DNA of 12,858 nucleotides from Bacillota bacterium (GCA_017437925.1 JAFRWQ010000068.1:1-12858); one strand, 5' to 3'. Counted from the first letter of the stretch, positions 6,701-12,858 are shown. Notes: a model not told the origin generated them from the sequence alone. Made by a program: numbers and translations.

Positions 6701-7955
6701 CAGCACCCCCGATACCACCCAGTTCTCTGTTAATGTGATACCTCCCTTTGAGATCAGCGTCAAAGCGGAGCCCACCGAGGGCGGGACTGTAAGCGGAGGC
6801 GGCAGCTACAAGCCCGGCGTGGAGGTCGAGCTTACTGCCAAAACGGCGACGGGCTACGATTTCGTGGGCTGGACCCTTGACGGAGAAACGGTCTGCGAGA
6901 CGGCTGAATACAGCTTTGCCGCCGAAGCCGACTGCGAGCTCGTCGCGAACTTTAAGCTTAAGACCTTCCTCATCACCTTTGTGAATCCTGACGGTACCGA
7001 GCTTTTCAGCGATGAGTTCGATTACGGGACCGAACCCGTTTACGGCGGAGAAGACCCGACCATGGACGATGACGAGGAGTATACCTACGAGTTCACGGGC
7101 TGGGATCCCAATATCGCCGAAGTCACCGAAGAGGCGGTGTACACCGCGTGCTACGACGCGATACTCAAGCCTTTATATAAGATAACGGTCGAAGGCGGGA
7201 CCGCCGACAGGGAAGAAGCGAGAGAAGGCGAGACCGTGACCGTCACGGCGGAAAGCAAGTCGGGCTATAAGTTCAAGACCTGGACCGTTGTAAGCGGCGA
7301 CGCTGAGCTTGACGATAAGACCGCGGAGGAGACCTTCTTCGCGATGCCCGCCGAGGACGTCGAGCTCAAGGCCGAATTCAAGAAGAAGAGCACCGGCGGA
7401 TCGTCGTCCGGACCCAAGCCCGAAGAGAAGGAGAAGTTCGACGACGTGCCCAAGGACGCCTACTATCACGACCCGGTATACTGGGCCGTTGAAAAGGGCA
7501 TAACCGAGGGAACGAGCCCGACCACTTTCAGCCCCATGGCTCCCACCACCAGGGCCGACTTCGTGACCTTCCTCTGGAGGGCCGCCGGTTCACCCAAGGT
7601 GAGCGGCGATATGCCCTTTGAGGACGTCCCCGAGGGCGCCTACTATCACGACGCAGTGCTCTGGGCCTATCAGAAGGGCATAACCGAGGGAACGACTCCC
7701 ACCACCTTCAGGCCCGACTGGACCGTCACCAGAGGCCAGGCGGTGACCTTCCTCCACAGGAACGCCGGCGAGCCCGAGGTTGGCGATACCAACCCCTTCA
7801 CCGATGTGGAAGAGACTGATTACTACTACGCTCCCATACTCTGGGCGGTCGATAAGAAGATAGTCGAGGGCACCACCCCGACGACCTTCAGCCCCGACAG
7901 GGATTCCTACAGGGCCGAGGTAGTGACCATGCTCTACAGGGAGCTGGCCGAATAA
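3717..7955 (+). CDS. Secreted LRR (BspA-type) surface protein with InlB-type repeats and three SLH domains
   Basis: A 1412-residue cell-surface protein. A Sec signal peptide (R4, R6, hydrophobic core 9-23) has a likely AYA-A cleavage near residue 29. Residues about 170-880 contain degenerate BspA/TpLRR-type leucine-rich repeats of the form L-x-x-V-x-[IL]-P followed by A-F-x-x-C-x-x-L, as in LTEVTLSSSVTSLG. An irregular Ser/Thr-rich stretch at about 455-500 interrupts them. About 908-1000 resembles a bacterial Ig-like domain (Y-x-G-x-x-L-D-L-T-G-L). Then come a GWT-type beta repeat (about 1010-1078), an InlB B-type repeat (about 1081-1150) and another beta repeat (about 1153-1224). A Ser/Gly/Pro linker (1225-1240) leads to three SLH domains at 1241, 1301 and 1361, carrying TRAD, TRGQ and YRAE. 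SLH domains bind secondary wall polymers; the LRR part suggests adhesion, though the ligand is unknown. It is monocistronic. Confidence 0.93.
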   Translation: MISRSRIALRVLLILTLLLAVFTCSAYAATPFLEVDHNDLNDEGDAYGADFRFTPISGELQSVEAVMIKAYSGEDVHVPAAVTIDGSTYRVTKLCLSLGSDDYADLDATMTVPDELRNIDGNLFKWRNETTLKLVTAGYATNVSVSEEECPDTEATLAAIPKFISEHYDEDGLYYAGRCLVRVSPDYEGDLEVKDGTVCILASALEGCSGIGEVTLPDSVEFIGVRAFANSSVTAVNMPKGLMEGKSNYLPSHAFYGCADLETVTFDEGVSLSRIGFCAFTGCSSLTGFDFDKAEALETLSFAGAFDPEAGMELTLRPEQIHGYPMVFAASGIKNVVFLDNNDEYGYKSIPYCCFYKCEELTEVTLSSSVTSLGCRCFEGCSSLANDLLAGDDCAVASLDHRCLAMTALTEITIPETATSLSGGALAENTSLTTVNWHSPNIVTMHSFFNDCSKGSFYSSTSTTGTAASRQPDKTGKTCITTLHMYADPSGAGWNMAMQPCLEKVYIHNDAETKIVLPNSAFQFSPVLKTVSIDHPEMVTYIGECAFYSCPNLSGFSFEGMSSLQAMGNYAFMLTTYGRSAAEVAAMTGEEAGHGLNGTVDLTDCEALVSMGQAAFQNQYNMTELLLPENAIVGSGAFIGCAGLKSVSTEGPLTNLGSRKLTDNFYINGSGGTNNVLEYVSAGDTEEIPEEYFVLFSALKTVEIPGVKTVGNGAFKMSGLEEIVLSDVEEICDFAFYSCGDLKSVVIPKGAKFGSFLFANCGSLTDVVVEEGVTELGWFMFANCGNLENVALPSTLKTLSWAAFKNCPKLGPVRIPAGVTVDDDVFALYRMDRTGDFSILLEGAPAKIINTLDSETFEARRREISGSTYVSLLPIPDGSTVYCADEGSADAAASYRDDLAPELKIIPIDGLTVSNAPESVYAGDELDLTGLEVVFGDRVLNEDEYSLDYDPEDLTPGLRAVTVTCPELPEAYGDRVVIAGPGLTEGEMSGNSFVVSTPDTTQFSVNVIPPFEISVKAEPTEGGTVSGGGSYKPGVEVELTAKTATGYDFVGWTLDGETVCETAEYSFAAEADCELVANFKLKTFLITFVNPDGTELFSDEFDYGTEPVYGGEDPTMDDDEEYTYEFTGWDPNIAEVTEEAVYTACYDAILKPLYKITVEGGTADREEAREGETVTVTAESKSGYKFKTWTVVSGDAELDDKTAEETFFAMPAEDVELKAEFKKKSTGGSSSGPKPEEKEKFDDVPKDAYYHDPVYWAVEKGITEGTSPTTFSPMAPTTRADFVTFLWRAAGSPKVSGDMPFEDVPEGAYYHDAVLWAYQKGITEGTTPTTFRPDWTVTRGQAVTFLHRNAGEPEVGDTNPFTDVEETDYYYAPILWAVDKKIVEGTTPTTFSPDRDSYRAEVVTMLYRELAE
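7437..7952 (+). repeat. Three tandem 180-bp SLH-coding repeats
   Basis: The SLH units start at 7437, 7617 and 7797, a period of exactly 180 bases (60 residues). Units 1 and 2 share long identical DNA stretches at the same offset, including one of 22 bases near 7495 and 7675 and a 15-base stretch near 7459 and 7639. Unit 3 is more diverged. This points to duplication or recent recombination within the gene. Confidence 0.85.
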
Positions 7956-7982
7956 GCCGGTATCTGAACCTTAAAACCGAGC

Positions 7983-8030
7983 AATAAAAAAGCCGCGGGC
8001 CTGCCCTGAAGCAGCCCGCGGTCTTTGTTT
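7983..8030. terminator. Bidirectional terminator between the surface protein gene and the ylmH-type gene
   Basis: CCGCGGGC (7993-8000) pairs with GCCCGCGG (8014-8021), and an inner TGC/GCA extension follows a bulged C. An A-rich run lies left of the stem and TCTTTGTTT right of it. The minus-strand reading has the better U-run (six T directly after the stem), so it suits the minus-strand genes best and also ends the plus-strand surface protein transcript. Confidence 0.88.
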
Positions 8031-8032
8031 GC

Positions 8033-8800
8033 TCAAATGTATTTTTTGATGACTATGTAGAGCCTGCCCTTGCGGCTGGTGCCTCCTACCGAGCTTAATA
8101 CGGCCTTGCCCTTGCCCCTTAAGACTATGCGGTCCCCTTCGGCCGGCTGATAGTCGGGCTTTAAGCACTGAAGGCCGTTGACTGATACCAGGCCCTTATG
8201 CACCGCCTCCTGGGCCTTGCCCCTTGAGAGCCTGAAGGCCGAGGCGCAGACCGCGTCCAGCCTCACTGAAGCCACCGAGTCTGTGATCTCCTCCGTTCTC
8301 TGCTCCGAAAGGACGAGTGAAGAGAGGGGAGCGAGCCCGGGGCTCAGGCTTGCCCTGCCGGCTCTCGAGTACTCCTGAAGAAGGTAGGAGCCCATCTCCT
8401 TTAGGATGATGATGTCGCAGCCGCCCTCGCGGACTATTATGTCTCCCGCGACCTCCCTTTTGATGCCCAAAGACATGAGGGAACCCAGGTAGTCCCGGTG
8501 GGTAAGGGCAGGGGAGCCCTTGGGAACGCTTACCCTCAGCAATGCGAGAGGCCCTTCGTCGCTCTTCGCTTCCTCTTCGCTCATGTAATCGGGAAGAAAC
8601 ATCGCCGTGCGGCGCTCGGCGTCGTCATAGCCTCCCCATAGCAGTGGGAATGACCCCAAAGACCTGCAGTGGGACGCAGCCAGGGCGCACTGCCTGCTGT
8701 CGAGAAAGGCGGTGTGGGCGAATATGCCGTTTGAGCATTCGGCGATCTTATCCTCAAGCTGGGCCAAAAGCAGCCTGTCGTCCTTGTTTTCGCCCGTCAT
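8033..8800 (-). CDS. ylmH: YlmH-family S4-domain RNA-binding protein
   Basis: A 255-residue cytoplasmic protein. The N-terminal two thirds has the YlmH signature LTHRDYLGSLMSLGIKREVA (99-118) followed by GDIIV (119-123). The C-terminal S4 RNA-binding domain spans about 178-240 (RLDAVCASAFRLSRGKAQEA, then V-S-V-N-G). YlmH proteins bind the large ribosomal subunit; from memory, the Bacillus protein has been linked to ribosome-associated quality control (RqcP2). The gene usually sits in the ylm/divIVA cell-division cluster. Here its ATG overlaps the stop of the GTPase-nuclease gene (ATGA), with AAGGTG seven bases before the start inside that gene. The two proteins should be made together in a fixed ratio. 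A terminator follows about ten bases after the stop. Confidence 0.9.
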   Translation of the reverse strand: MTGENKDDRLLLAQLEDKIAECSNGIFAHTAFLDSRQCALAASHCRSLGSFPLLWGGYDDAERRTAMFLPDYMSEEEAKSDEGPLALLRVSVPKGSPALTHRDYLGSLMSLGIKREVAGDIIVREGGCDIIILKEMGSYLLQEYSRAGRASLSPGLAPLSSLVLSEQRTEEITDSVASVRLDAVCASAFRLSRGKAQEAVHKGLVSVNGLQCLKPDYQPAEGDRIVLRGKGKAVLSSVGGTSRKGRLYIVIKKYI

Positions 8801-11427
8801 TTGAGCTCACCTTCTCCTGACATGCCGGTCCTTTCGCCCAGCCTGGGCAGCTCCTCCCTGTGGCTCGCGATTATTTCCCTTATGCCCTCGCGGGCCAGGC
8901 GGGTCTCGTGGAGCAGCTCCCTCGAAGACATGCGCCTTACGCCCAGCCTCAGGGCGCAGAGCTGGATCAGCCCGTCGGAGCTTACCACGCAGACCGAGTA
9001 ATTGCGGTTCATCTCGTGGATGAGCTTTTCTATGCGTATGTCGGCGCTCTCGTCCTCCATGGTGTAGACCACGTGGATGCCGCCTATGTCTTCCTTGCGG
9101 CCCGGGTTGTCCTTCTGCTTGTAAGCGTCGAAGACCAGTATGAGCTCGCAGCCTGTGTAGGCTTGGTAGTTTACCAGCACGTCTATGAGGCCGGCCCTCG
9201 CCGAGGCCAGACCGTCCTCCGCCAGCTTCTTCAGCTCGTCCCAGGCGTAAATAACGTTGTAGCCGTCGACTATGTAGTAGTCTTTTTTGAGGGGAGCGGC
9301 GGGCTTTTTCGGCTTTCCGAAATCGTAGCTGATGCTTGATATCCTGGGCTCCTTTGACTTTCCGAACTCCCTTTCCATTATGGCTTGAAGCTCTCTTTCG
9401 TCCAGATCGAGGCTCCCCTGGCGCAGCTTGACGGGGGACTTTTCTCCGACTTTTCCGCCCTCTATGCTGAGGCCGGTCTCCATGTGCATGAGGCTGTCGG
9501 CCAGGTTCCACTTGACGTTGACCCCGGCCCCGTGGGAGCAGAAGACCGAGTCGGCGGGGTTGTCTATGTCGCGGTTGGGGTCGTAGCCTATCTCTTCGAC
9601 CACCTTTTCGGTGTTTCTGCAGGGGAAATAGCCGGCGGGGCGGCAGAAGAGCTTTCCCCGGCCCCTGGTGTAGGCGAGAAGGGCGGTCAGATAGCCCTGC
9701 ATGGCGGAGACGGGGGCCCTTCCCCCTATGGTCACGGTCTCGGAGGGCTCGGTATCCATCTCGAACCGGGCCTGCATTGTCCTGAGGTCGCCTATGGCCC
9801 TGCCCAGGTGCTCTGCGGGAACCTGCAGCCTGAAGGCGTAATAGGGCTCCAGCAGCACGTTCTCTGCCTTCATGAGGGCCTGGCGCACCGCTCTTATTGA
9901 AGCCTGCCTGAAGTCGCCTCCCTCGGTGTGCTTTAGGTGGGCCCTGCCCGCGATGAGGGTCATCTTGACGTCGGTAAGGGGGGAGCCGGTAAGGACGCCC
10001 AGGTGGTGCTTTTCCGCCAGATTGAAGAGTATGAGCCTCTGCCAGTTGCGGTCCAGAAGGTCTTCGCTGCAGGCGCTCTCAAGGTAGATGCCGGAGCCCG
10101 GCGGAAGGGGTTCGAGCAGCAGGTGGACCTCGGCGTAGTGCCTTAAGGGCTCAAAGTGGCCGGCTCCTTCGACGGGGGACGCTATGGTCTCCCTGTACAT
10201 TATGCGGCCCCGGTCTATCGTGACCTTAAGGTCAAAGCGGTCGAGTATGATCTGCTTTAAGACTTCTATCTGCACCTCGCCCATGAACTGTGCCTGGATC
10301 TCCTCGTGGCGGCTGTTCCAGACGATGCGCAGCATCGGGTCCTCTTCGGTGAGGACCGAGAGCCTTCTGAAGGCTTCTCTGGGGTCTGAGCCGGGAGGAG
10401 GGAGTATCCTGTACGAAAAGACCGGCTCCAGCAGGGCCGAAGGACTGTCGCTTTCAAAGCCCAGGCCCTGCCCGGCGTATGTCTGGGTGAGGCCTGTCAC
10501 TGCGAATACCTGTCCCGGCTCCGCCTTTTCCCTCTGCTCGTATCTGGCTCCGGAGTAGAACCTGAGCTGGGTGAGCTTTTCGCTGAGCAGGGGGACGTCC
10601 TCCGCGCTCTGCCCCGGCTCAGCGGGGGGCCTGTACTCAAGGCTCTGGCGAACGCTGAGGCTGCCTCCGGTAAGCTTCATCCAGGTCAGGCGGCTTCCCG
10701 CCTCGTCCCTGGTGATCTTGAAGACCCTGGCCCCGAAGCTCTCGGGCCTTGCAGGCGGGGTCATGTACTTCTCAAAGCCGGCTATGAACTCGTCTATCCC
10801 TTCCATCTTAAGGGCCGAGCCGAACCAGCAGGGGAAGACCTTCCTCACCCTTATCAGGGCCTTTATGTATTCTTCGCCGAGAAAGCCCTTCTCAAGGTAG
10901 CGCTCAAGGGCCGGCTCGCAGCTCATGGCCGCGGCCTCGTCCAGGTCTTTTTCGTCGGTAAAATCTATGCAGCCGGGCCCAAGGCTTTTCTGAAGCTCTG
11001 CGATTATCTCTGCGCGGGTCCTTTCGCACTGGTCCATCTTGTTGACCCAGACGAAGGTGGGGACCGAGAAGCGCTCGAGGAGGGAGATCAGGGTCTCGGT
11101 GTGGGCCTGGACCCCGTCGGGGCCGCTTATCACCAGCACCGCGCAGTCAAGGACCGAGAGGGTCCTTTCCATCTCGGCGGAAAAGTCCATGTGGCCCGGG
11201 GTGTCGAGAAGGCTCACGTCAAAAGAGCCCAGACTGAAGAGGGCCTGCTTTGAGAATATGGTGATGCCTCTTTCCCGCTCTATACGGTGGGTGTCCAAAA
11301 AGGCGTCCTTGTGATCGACCCTTCCTGCCGTCCTTATCCTGCCGCTTTTATAGAGCAGGGCTTCCGACATGGTGGTCTTTCCGGCGTCGACGTGGGCCAG
11401 AAGGGCGAGTACTATGTTCTTTCCCAT
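8797..11427 (-). CDS. EF-G/TetM-like translational GTPase fused to a Rae1/YacP-like NYN nuclease domain
   Basis: An 876-residue protein. Residues 1-220 form a translation-factor GTPase with AHVDAGKTT (11-19), RGITI (53-57), DTPGH (75-79, including the catalytic His), NKMD (129-132) and GSAL (203-206). EF-G-like domains II to V follow to about 615, then a linker region (about 616-715). Residues 716-855 match the NYN_YacP family (PF05991): VDGYNVIYAW (720-729), NYQAYTG (753-759), VFDAY (765-769), E793-S-A-D796, SSD (816-818) and RRMSSRELLHE (831-841). The acidic nuclease set D721, D767, E793/D796, D818 is intact. Bacillus Rae1 cuts mRNA in the ribosomal A site. TetM and its relatives are about 640 residues without this tail. 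The domain IV tip (HLKHTEGGDFR, 498-507 region) lacks the SPV of TetM. ATG 11427 gives the canonical family N-terminus but has no ribosome site. The stop overlaps ylmH. Confidence 0.93.
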   Translation of the reverse strand: MGKNIVLALLAHVDAGKTTMSEALLYKSGRIRTAGRVDHKDAFLDTHRIERERGITIFSKQALFSLGSFDVSLLDTPGHMDFSAEMERTLSVLDCAVLVISGPDGVQAHTETLISLLERFSVPTFVWVNKMDQCERTRAEIIAELQKSLGPGCIDFTDEKDLDEAAAMSCEPALERYLEKGFLGEEYIKALIRVRKVFPCWFGSALKMEGIDEFIAGFEKYMTPPARPESFGARVFKITRDEAGSRLTWMKLTGGSLSVRQSLEYRPPAEPGQSAEDVPLLSEKLTQLRFYSGARYEQREKAEPGQVFAVTGLTQTYAGQGLGFESDSPSALLEPVFSYRILPPPGSDPREAFRRLSVLTEEDPMLRIVWNSRHEEIQAQFMGEVQIEVLKQIILDRFDLKVTIDRGRIMYRETIASPVEGAGHFEPLRHYAEVHLLLEPLPPGSGIYLESACSEDLLDRNWQRLILFNLAEKHHLGVLTGSPLTDVKMTLIAGRAHLKHTEGGDFRQASIRAVRQALMKAENVLLEPYYAFRLQVPAEHLGRAIGDLRTMQARFEMDTEPSETVTIGGRAPVSAMQGYLTALLAYTRGRGKLFCRPAGYFPCRNTEKVVEEIGYDPNRDIDNPADSVFCSHGAGVNVKWNLADSLMHMETGLSIEGGKVGEKSPVKLRQGSLDLDERELQAIMEREFGKSKEPRISSISYDFGKPKKPAAPLKKDYYIVDGYNVIYAWDELKKLAEDGLASARAGLIDVLVNYQAYTGCELILVFDAYKQKDNPGRKEDIGGIHVVYTMEDESADIRIEKLIHEMNRNYSVCVVSSDGLIQLCALRLGVRRMSSRELLHETRLAREGIREIIASHREELPRLGERTGMSGEGELK

Positions 11428-11433
11428 GAGAAA

Positions 11434-11462
11434 ATTATATTTTACCCCGTCCCATTAATCAA
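11434..11462 (-). promoter_or_regulatory. Sigma-A-type promoter giving a predicted leaderless transcript
   Basis: On the minus strand TTGATT (11462-11457), a 17-base spacer and a perfect TATAAT (11439-11434) precede the GTPase-nuclease gene. Only six bases (TTTCTC) separate the -10 box from the ATG, so transcription should begin at or next to the A of the start codon. No Shine-Dalgarno sequence is present, which fits a leaderless mRNA. Confidence 0.75.
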
Positions 11463-11474
11463 TAGAGGCAGACC

Positions 11475-11496
11475 AAAAGCGCCCCCGAAGGGGCGC
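11475..11496 (-). terminator. Terminator of the dehydrogenase-flavodoxin operon
   Basis: On the minus strand a seven-pair stem GCGCCCC/GGGGCGC closes on a UUCG tetraloop (11496-11479) and is followed by TTTT. It lies 21 bases after the flavodoxin-fold gene and just upstream of the next promoter, insulating the GTPase operon. Confidence 0.9.
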
Positions 11497-11517
11497 CCGG
11501 TCTTGATATGCTTCGCG

Positions 11518-12030
11518 CTATTTGAGGCCGGCCGCGAAATCGCGGACCTTTGCCAGGTTCTCTTCGGTCAGCTGGTCTCCTCCGTTGAAGCAGAAGCTGC
11601 CCAGGTCTTCTCCCTTGAAGTATCCCAGCATGCTCTTGTACTGGGCGAGTATGCCGTCGTACACATCGGGCGAGCCGGAGCTTAAGATAAGGGCAAACTT
11701 ATGCACGGGTATGGGCCCGTAGGGGAAGAATCTCGATACCGCCGACTGCATCTGTCCGCTGAAGCCCCAGTAGTACACGGGGCTGGCGAAGACCACCATG
11801 TCGTAATCGGGCAGAGCCTCGATGACGGGGGCGAGATCGTCCTTCTGCACGCACTTGCCGCTGCCCTTCCTGCAGCCGTAGCAGCTGATGCAGGGGCCGA
11901 ATTTCATGGTCGAAAGGACCTTTACGTCCACGGTGTTCCCGGCGCTTTCCGCGCCTTCCTTAAAGGCTTTTACGAAGCCTGCGGTGTTGCCCGCTCTTCT
12001 GGGGCTTCCGTTGAGCACAAGTATCTTCAT
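11518..12030 (-). CDS. Flavodoxin-fold NAD(P)H-dependent oxidoreductase with Isf-type cysteine cluster
   Basis: A 170-residue cytoplasmic flavoprotein. LVLNGSPRRAGNT (4-16) is the FMN phosphate-binding loop of the NADPH-dependent FMN reductase/flavodoxin-like family, and FASPVYYWGFSGQ (81-93) is its isoalloxazine-side loop. C47-x2-C50-x2-C53-x6-C60 forms a compact four-cysteine cluster like that of iron-sulfur flavoproteins (Isf), so a 4Fe-4S cluster and one-electron transfer are likely. The start is firm, with AAAAGGAGGA close upstream. It follows the dehydrogenase gene by 21 bases and is the last gene before a terminator. The electron partner is unknown; a role in redox balance or quinone/nitro-compound reduction is a guess. 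Confidence 0.88.
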   Translation of the reverse strand: MKILVLNGSPRRAGNTAGFVKAFKEGAESAGNTVDVKVLSTMKFGPCISCYGCRKGSGKCVQKDDLAPVIEALPDYDMVVFASPVYYWGFSGQMQSAVSRFFPYGPIPVHKFALILSSGSPDVYDGILAQYKSMLGYFKGEDLGSFCFNGGDQLTEENLAKVRDFAAGLK

Positions 12031-12034
12031 GCTG

Positions 12035-12044
12035 TCCTCCTTTT
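12035..12044 (-). promoter_or_regulatory. Strong ribosome binding site of the flavodoxin-fold gene
   Basis: AAAAGGAGGA on the minus strand with its GGAGG core five bases before ATG 12030. It lies in the 21-base gap after the dehydrogenase stop and supports co-transcription with independent initiation. Confidence 0.9.
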
Positions 12045-12051
12045 GACGATC

Positions 12052-12858
12052 TTAAAGCTTTCTGTAGCCTGTACCGGTGTCGACCTGGCTCTCCAGGGGA
12101 GCTCCCGCCAGGAAGTTGCCCAGGTTGGTCACGGCCCTGTTCAGTATCCTTCTGAAGGGGTCGGCCTGCCTCTTGAGGCCCGAGGAATGGGGGGTGATGA
12201 GGCATCTCTCGCAGTCCCAGAGGGGGTGATCTGCGGGAAGAGGCTCGGGATCGGTGACGTCGAGGGCGGCTCCGCCCAGCTTTCCGGCCTTAAGAGCCTC
12301 GGCCAGGGCGTCGGAATCGACGGCGGTGCCTCTGCCGACGTTGACTATTATGGCGCCGGGCTTCATCATCGCCAGGGTCTCTTTGTTGATGATCTTTCTG
12401 GTCGCGGGGCTGTTGGGAAGGCTTATTCCCACGAAATCCATCTCGGGAAGGAGCCTGGGAAGCTCGTCGAGGGTGCAGACTTCCTTGACGTAATCGGCGA
12501 CGGGGGCCTTGGTCCTTCTTACCGCGTAGACCTCGCAGCCGAAAGCGTTCATGCGCTTTGCGAAATTGCTTCCTATGTCGCCGTAGCCTATGATCAGGGC
12601 CTTCTTGCCGTAGATCACGTCGGGAAGCTCCCATCTCTCCCAGAGGTGCTTGTGCATATTGTCTCTGTAGTGCTCAAGATGGCGCAGCAGCATGATGCAG
12701 GCTCCCACCATGAATTCGGAGATGGTCACGCCGTAGCAGCCGCTGGCATTAGAGAGCAGGGGGGCGTCCTCTTTGCTGAAGAGGGGCAGGGCGGCGTAGG
12801 AGTCGGAGCCGGCGGAATCCAGCTGAAGGAACTTGAGCTTCAGGGGCTCGGCCAGCAG
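12052..12858 (-). CDS. D-isomer-specific 2-hydroxyacid dehydrogenase, 5' end missing
   Basis: The reading frame is open at the right edge and gives 268 residues of an NAD(P)-dependent D-2-hydroxyacid dehydrogenase, which interconverts 2-oxoacids and D-2-hydroxyacids. Residues 9-20 (KFLQLDSAGSDS) and 37-49 (SNASGCYGVTISE) are the typical end of the substrate domain, so the true start lies beyond the window; an internal GTG at 12729 is not the start. The Rossmann loop is GYGDIG (91-96). Catalytic Arg (VGRG, R176), Glu (DPEP, E205) and His (TPHSSG, H224) are all present. About 45-60 N-terminal residues are probably missing. The exact substrate (lactate, glycerate, phosphoglycerate or others) cannot be read from this. 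It is co-transcribed with the flavodoxin-fold gene 21 bases downstream. Confidence 0.93.
   Translation of the reverse strand: MLAEPLKLKFLQLDSAGSDSYAALPLFSKEDAPLLSNASGCYGVTISEFMVGACIMLLRHLEHYRDNMHKHLWERWELPDVIYGKKALIIGYGDIGSNFAKRMNAFGCEVYAVRRTKAPVADYVKEVCTLDELPRLLPEMDFVGISLPNSPATRKIINKETLAMMKPGAIIVNVGRGTAVDSDALAEALKAGKLGGAALDVTDPEPLPADHPLWDCERCLITPHSSGLKRQADPFRRILNRAVTNLGNFLAGAPLESQVDTGTGYRKL

Noticed and set aside
7437..7952. CRISPR-like or satellite repeat
   Set aside because: The 180-base period is the in-frame coding period of SLH domains; there are no short repeat-spacer units and no cas genes.
8807..9900. Long open frames on both strands inside the GTPase-nuclease gene
   Set aside because: They are antisense or shifted frames of a strongly supported coding region. 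Their products are compositionally biased with no domain.
8797..11427. Tetracycline resistance gene (tetM/tetO/tetW)
   Set aside because: The GTPase core is of this superfamily, but the domain IV tip differs from TetM and the protein has an extra nuclease domain of about 140 residues. No mobile element or resistance context surrounds it.

Overview
The window looks like chromosomal DNA from a GC-rich anaerobic Firmicute, probably a gut-type Clostridia. The pointers are a YlmH-type S4 protein, a Rae1/YacP-type NYN domain, a short DtxR-family regulator, S-layer homology (SLH) domains, strong AGGAGG ribosome sites, sigma-A-like promoters and a liking for AGG (Arg) and ATA (Ile) codons. The lineage below class level is a guess. 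I see no mobile element, phage gene, CRISPR array, tRNA or rRNA. No gene-free stretch exceeds 300 bases; the longest gaps (1448-1613 and 3544-3716) hold promoters, a terminator and leader structure.

Left part (1-3600): the tail of a serine beta-lactamase-family protein ends at a bidirectional terminator, facing a short DtxR-type regulator on the minus strand. The regulator is transcribed divergently from a tight three-gene operon: ApbE (FMN transferase lipoprotein), a NusG-domain-II membrane-anchored protein and a Gx-family (PF07456) membrane protein. This trio resembles the FmnB/EetA/EetB part of flavin-based extracellular electron transfer loci. The regulator carries iron-type (DtxR-like) ligand residues, so an iron-to-extracellular-redox link is a reasonable hypothesis.

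Middle (3600-8032): a monocistronic 1412-residue secreted surface protein has BspA-like leucine-rich repeats, an Ig-like segment, InlB-type repeats and three C-terminal SLH repeats spaced exactly 60 residues apart. It ends at a bidirectional terminator.

Right part (8033-11427, minus strand): this is the most interesting unit. An 876-residue protein joins a complete EF-G/TetM-like translational GTPase to a C-terminal Rae1/YacP-like NYN ribonuclease domain. Its stop overlaps the start (ATGA) of a YlmH-type S4 RNA-binding protein. The pair looks like a ribosome rescue or translation quality-control operon. Its promoter sits so close to the ATG that the mRNA should be leaderless.

Right edge (11475-12858, minus strand): a D-2-hydroxyacid dehydrogenase (5' end outside the window) is followed 21 bases later by a flavodoxin-fold protein with an iron-sulfur-type cysteine cluster. 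The pair ends at its own terminator.
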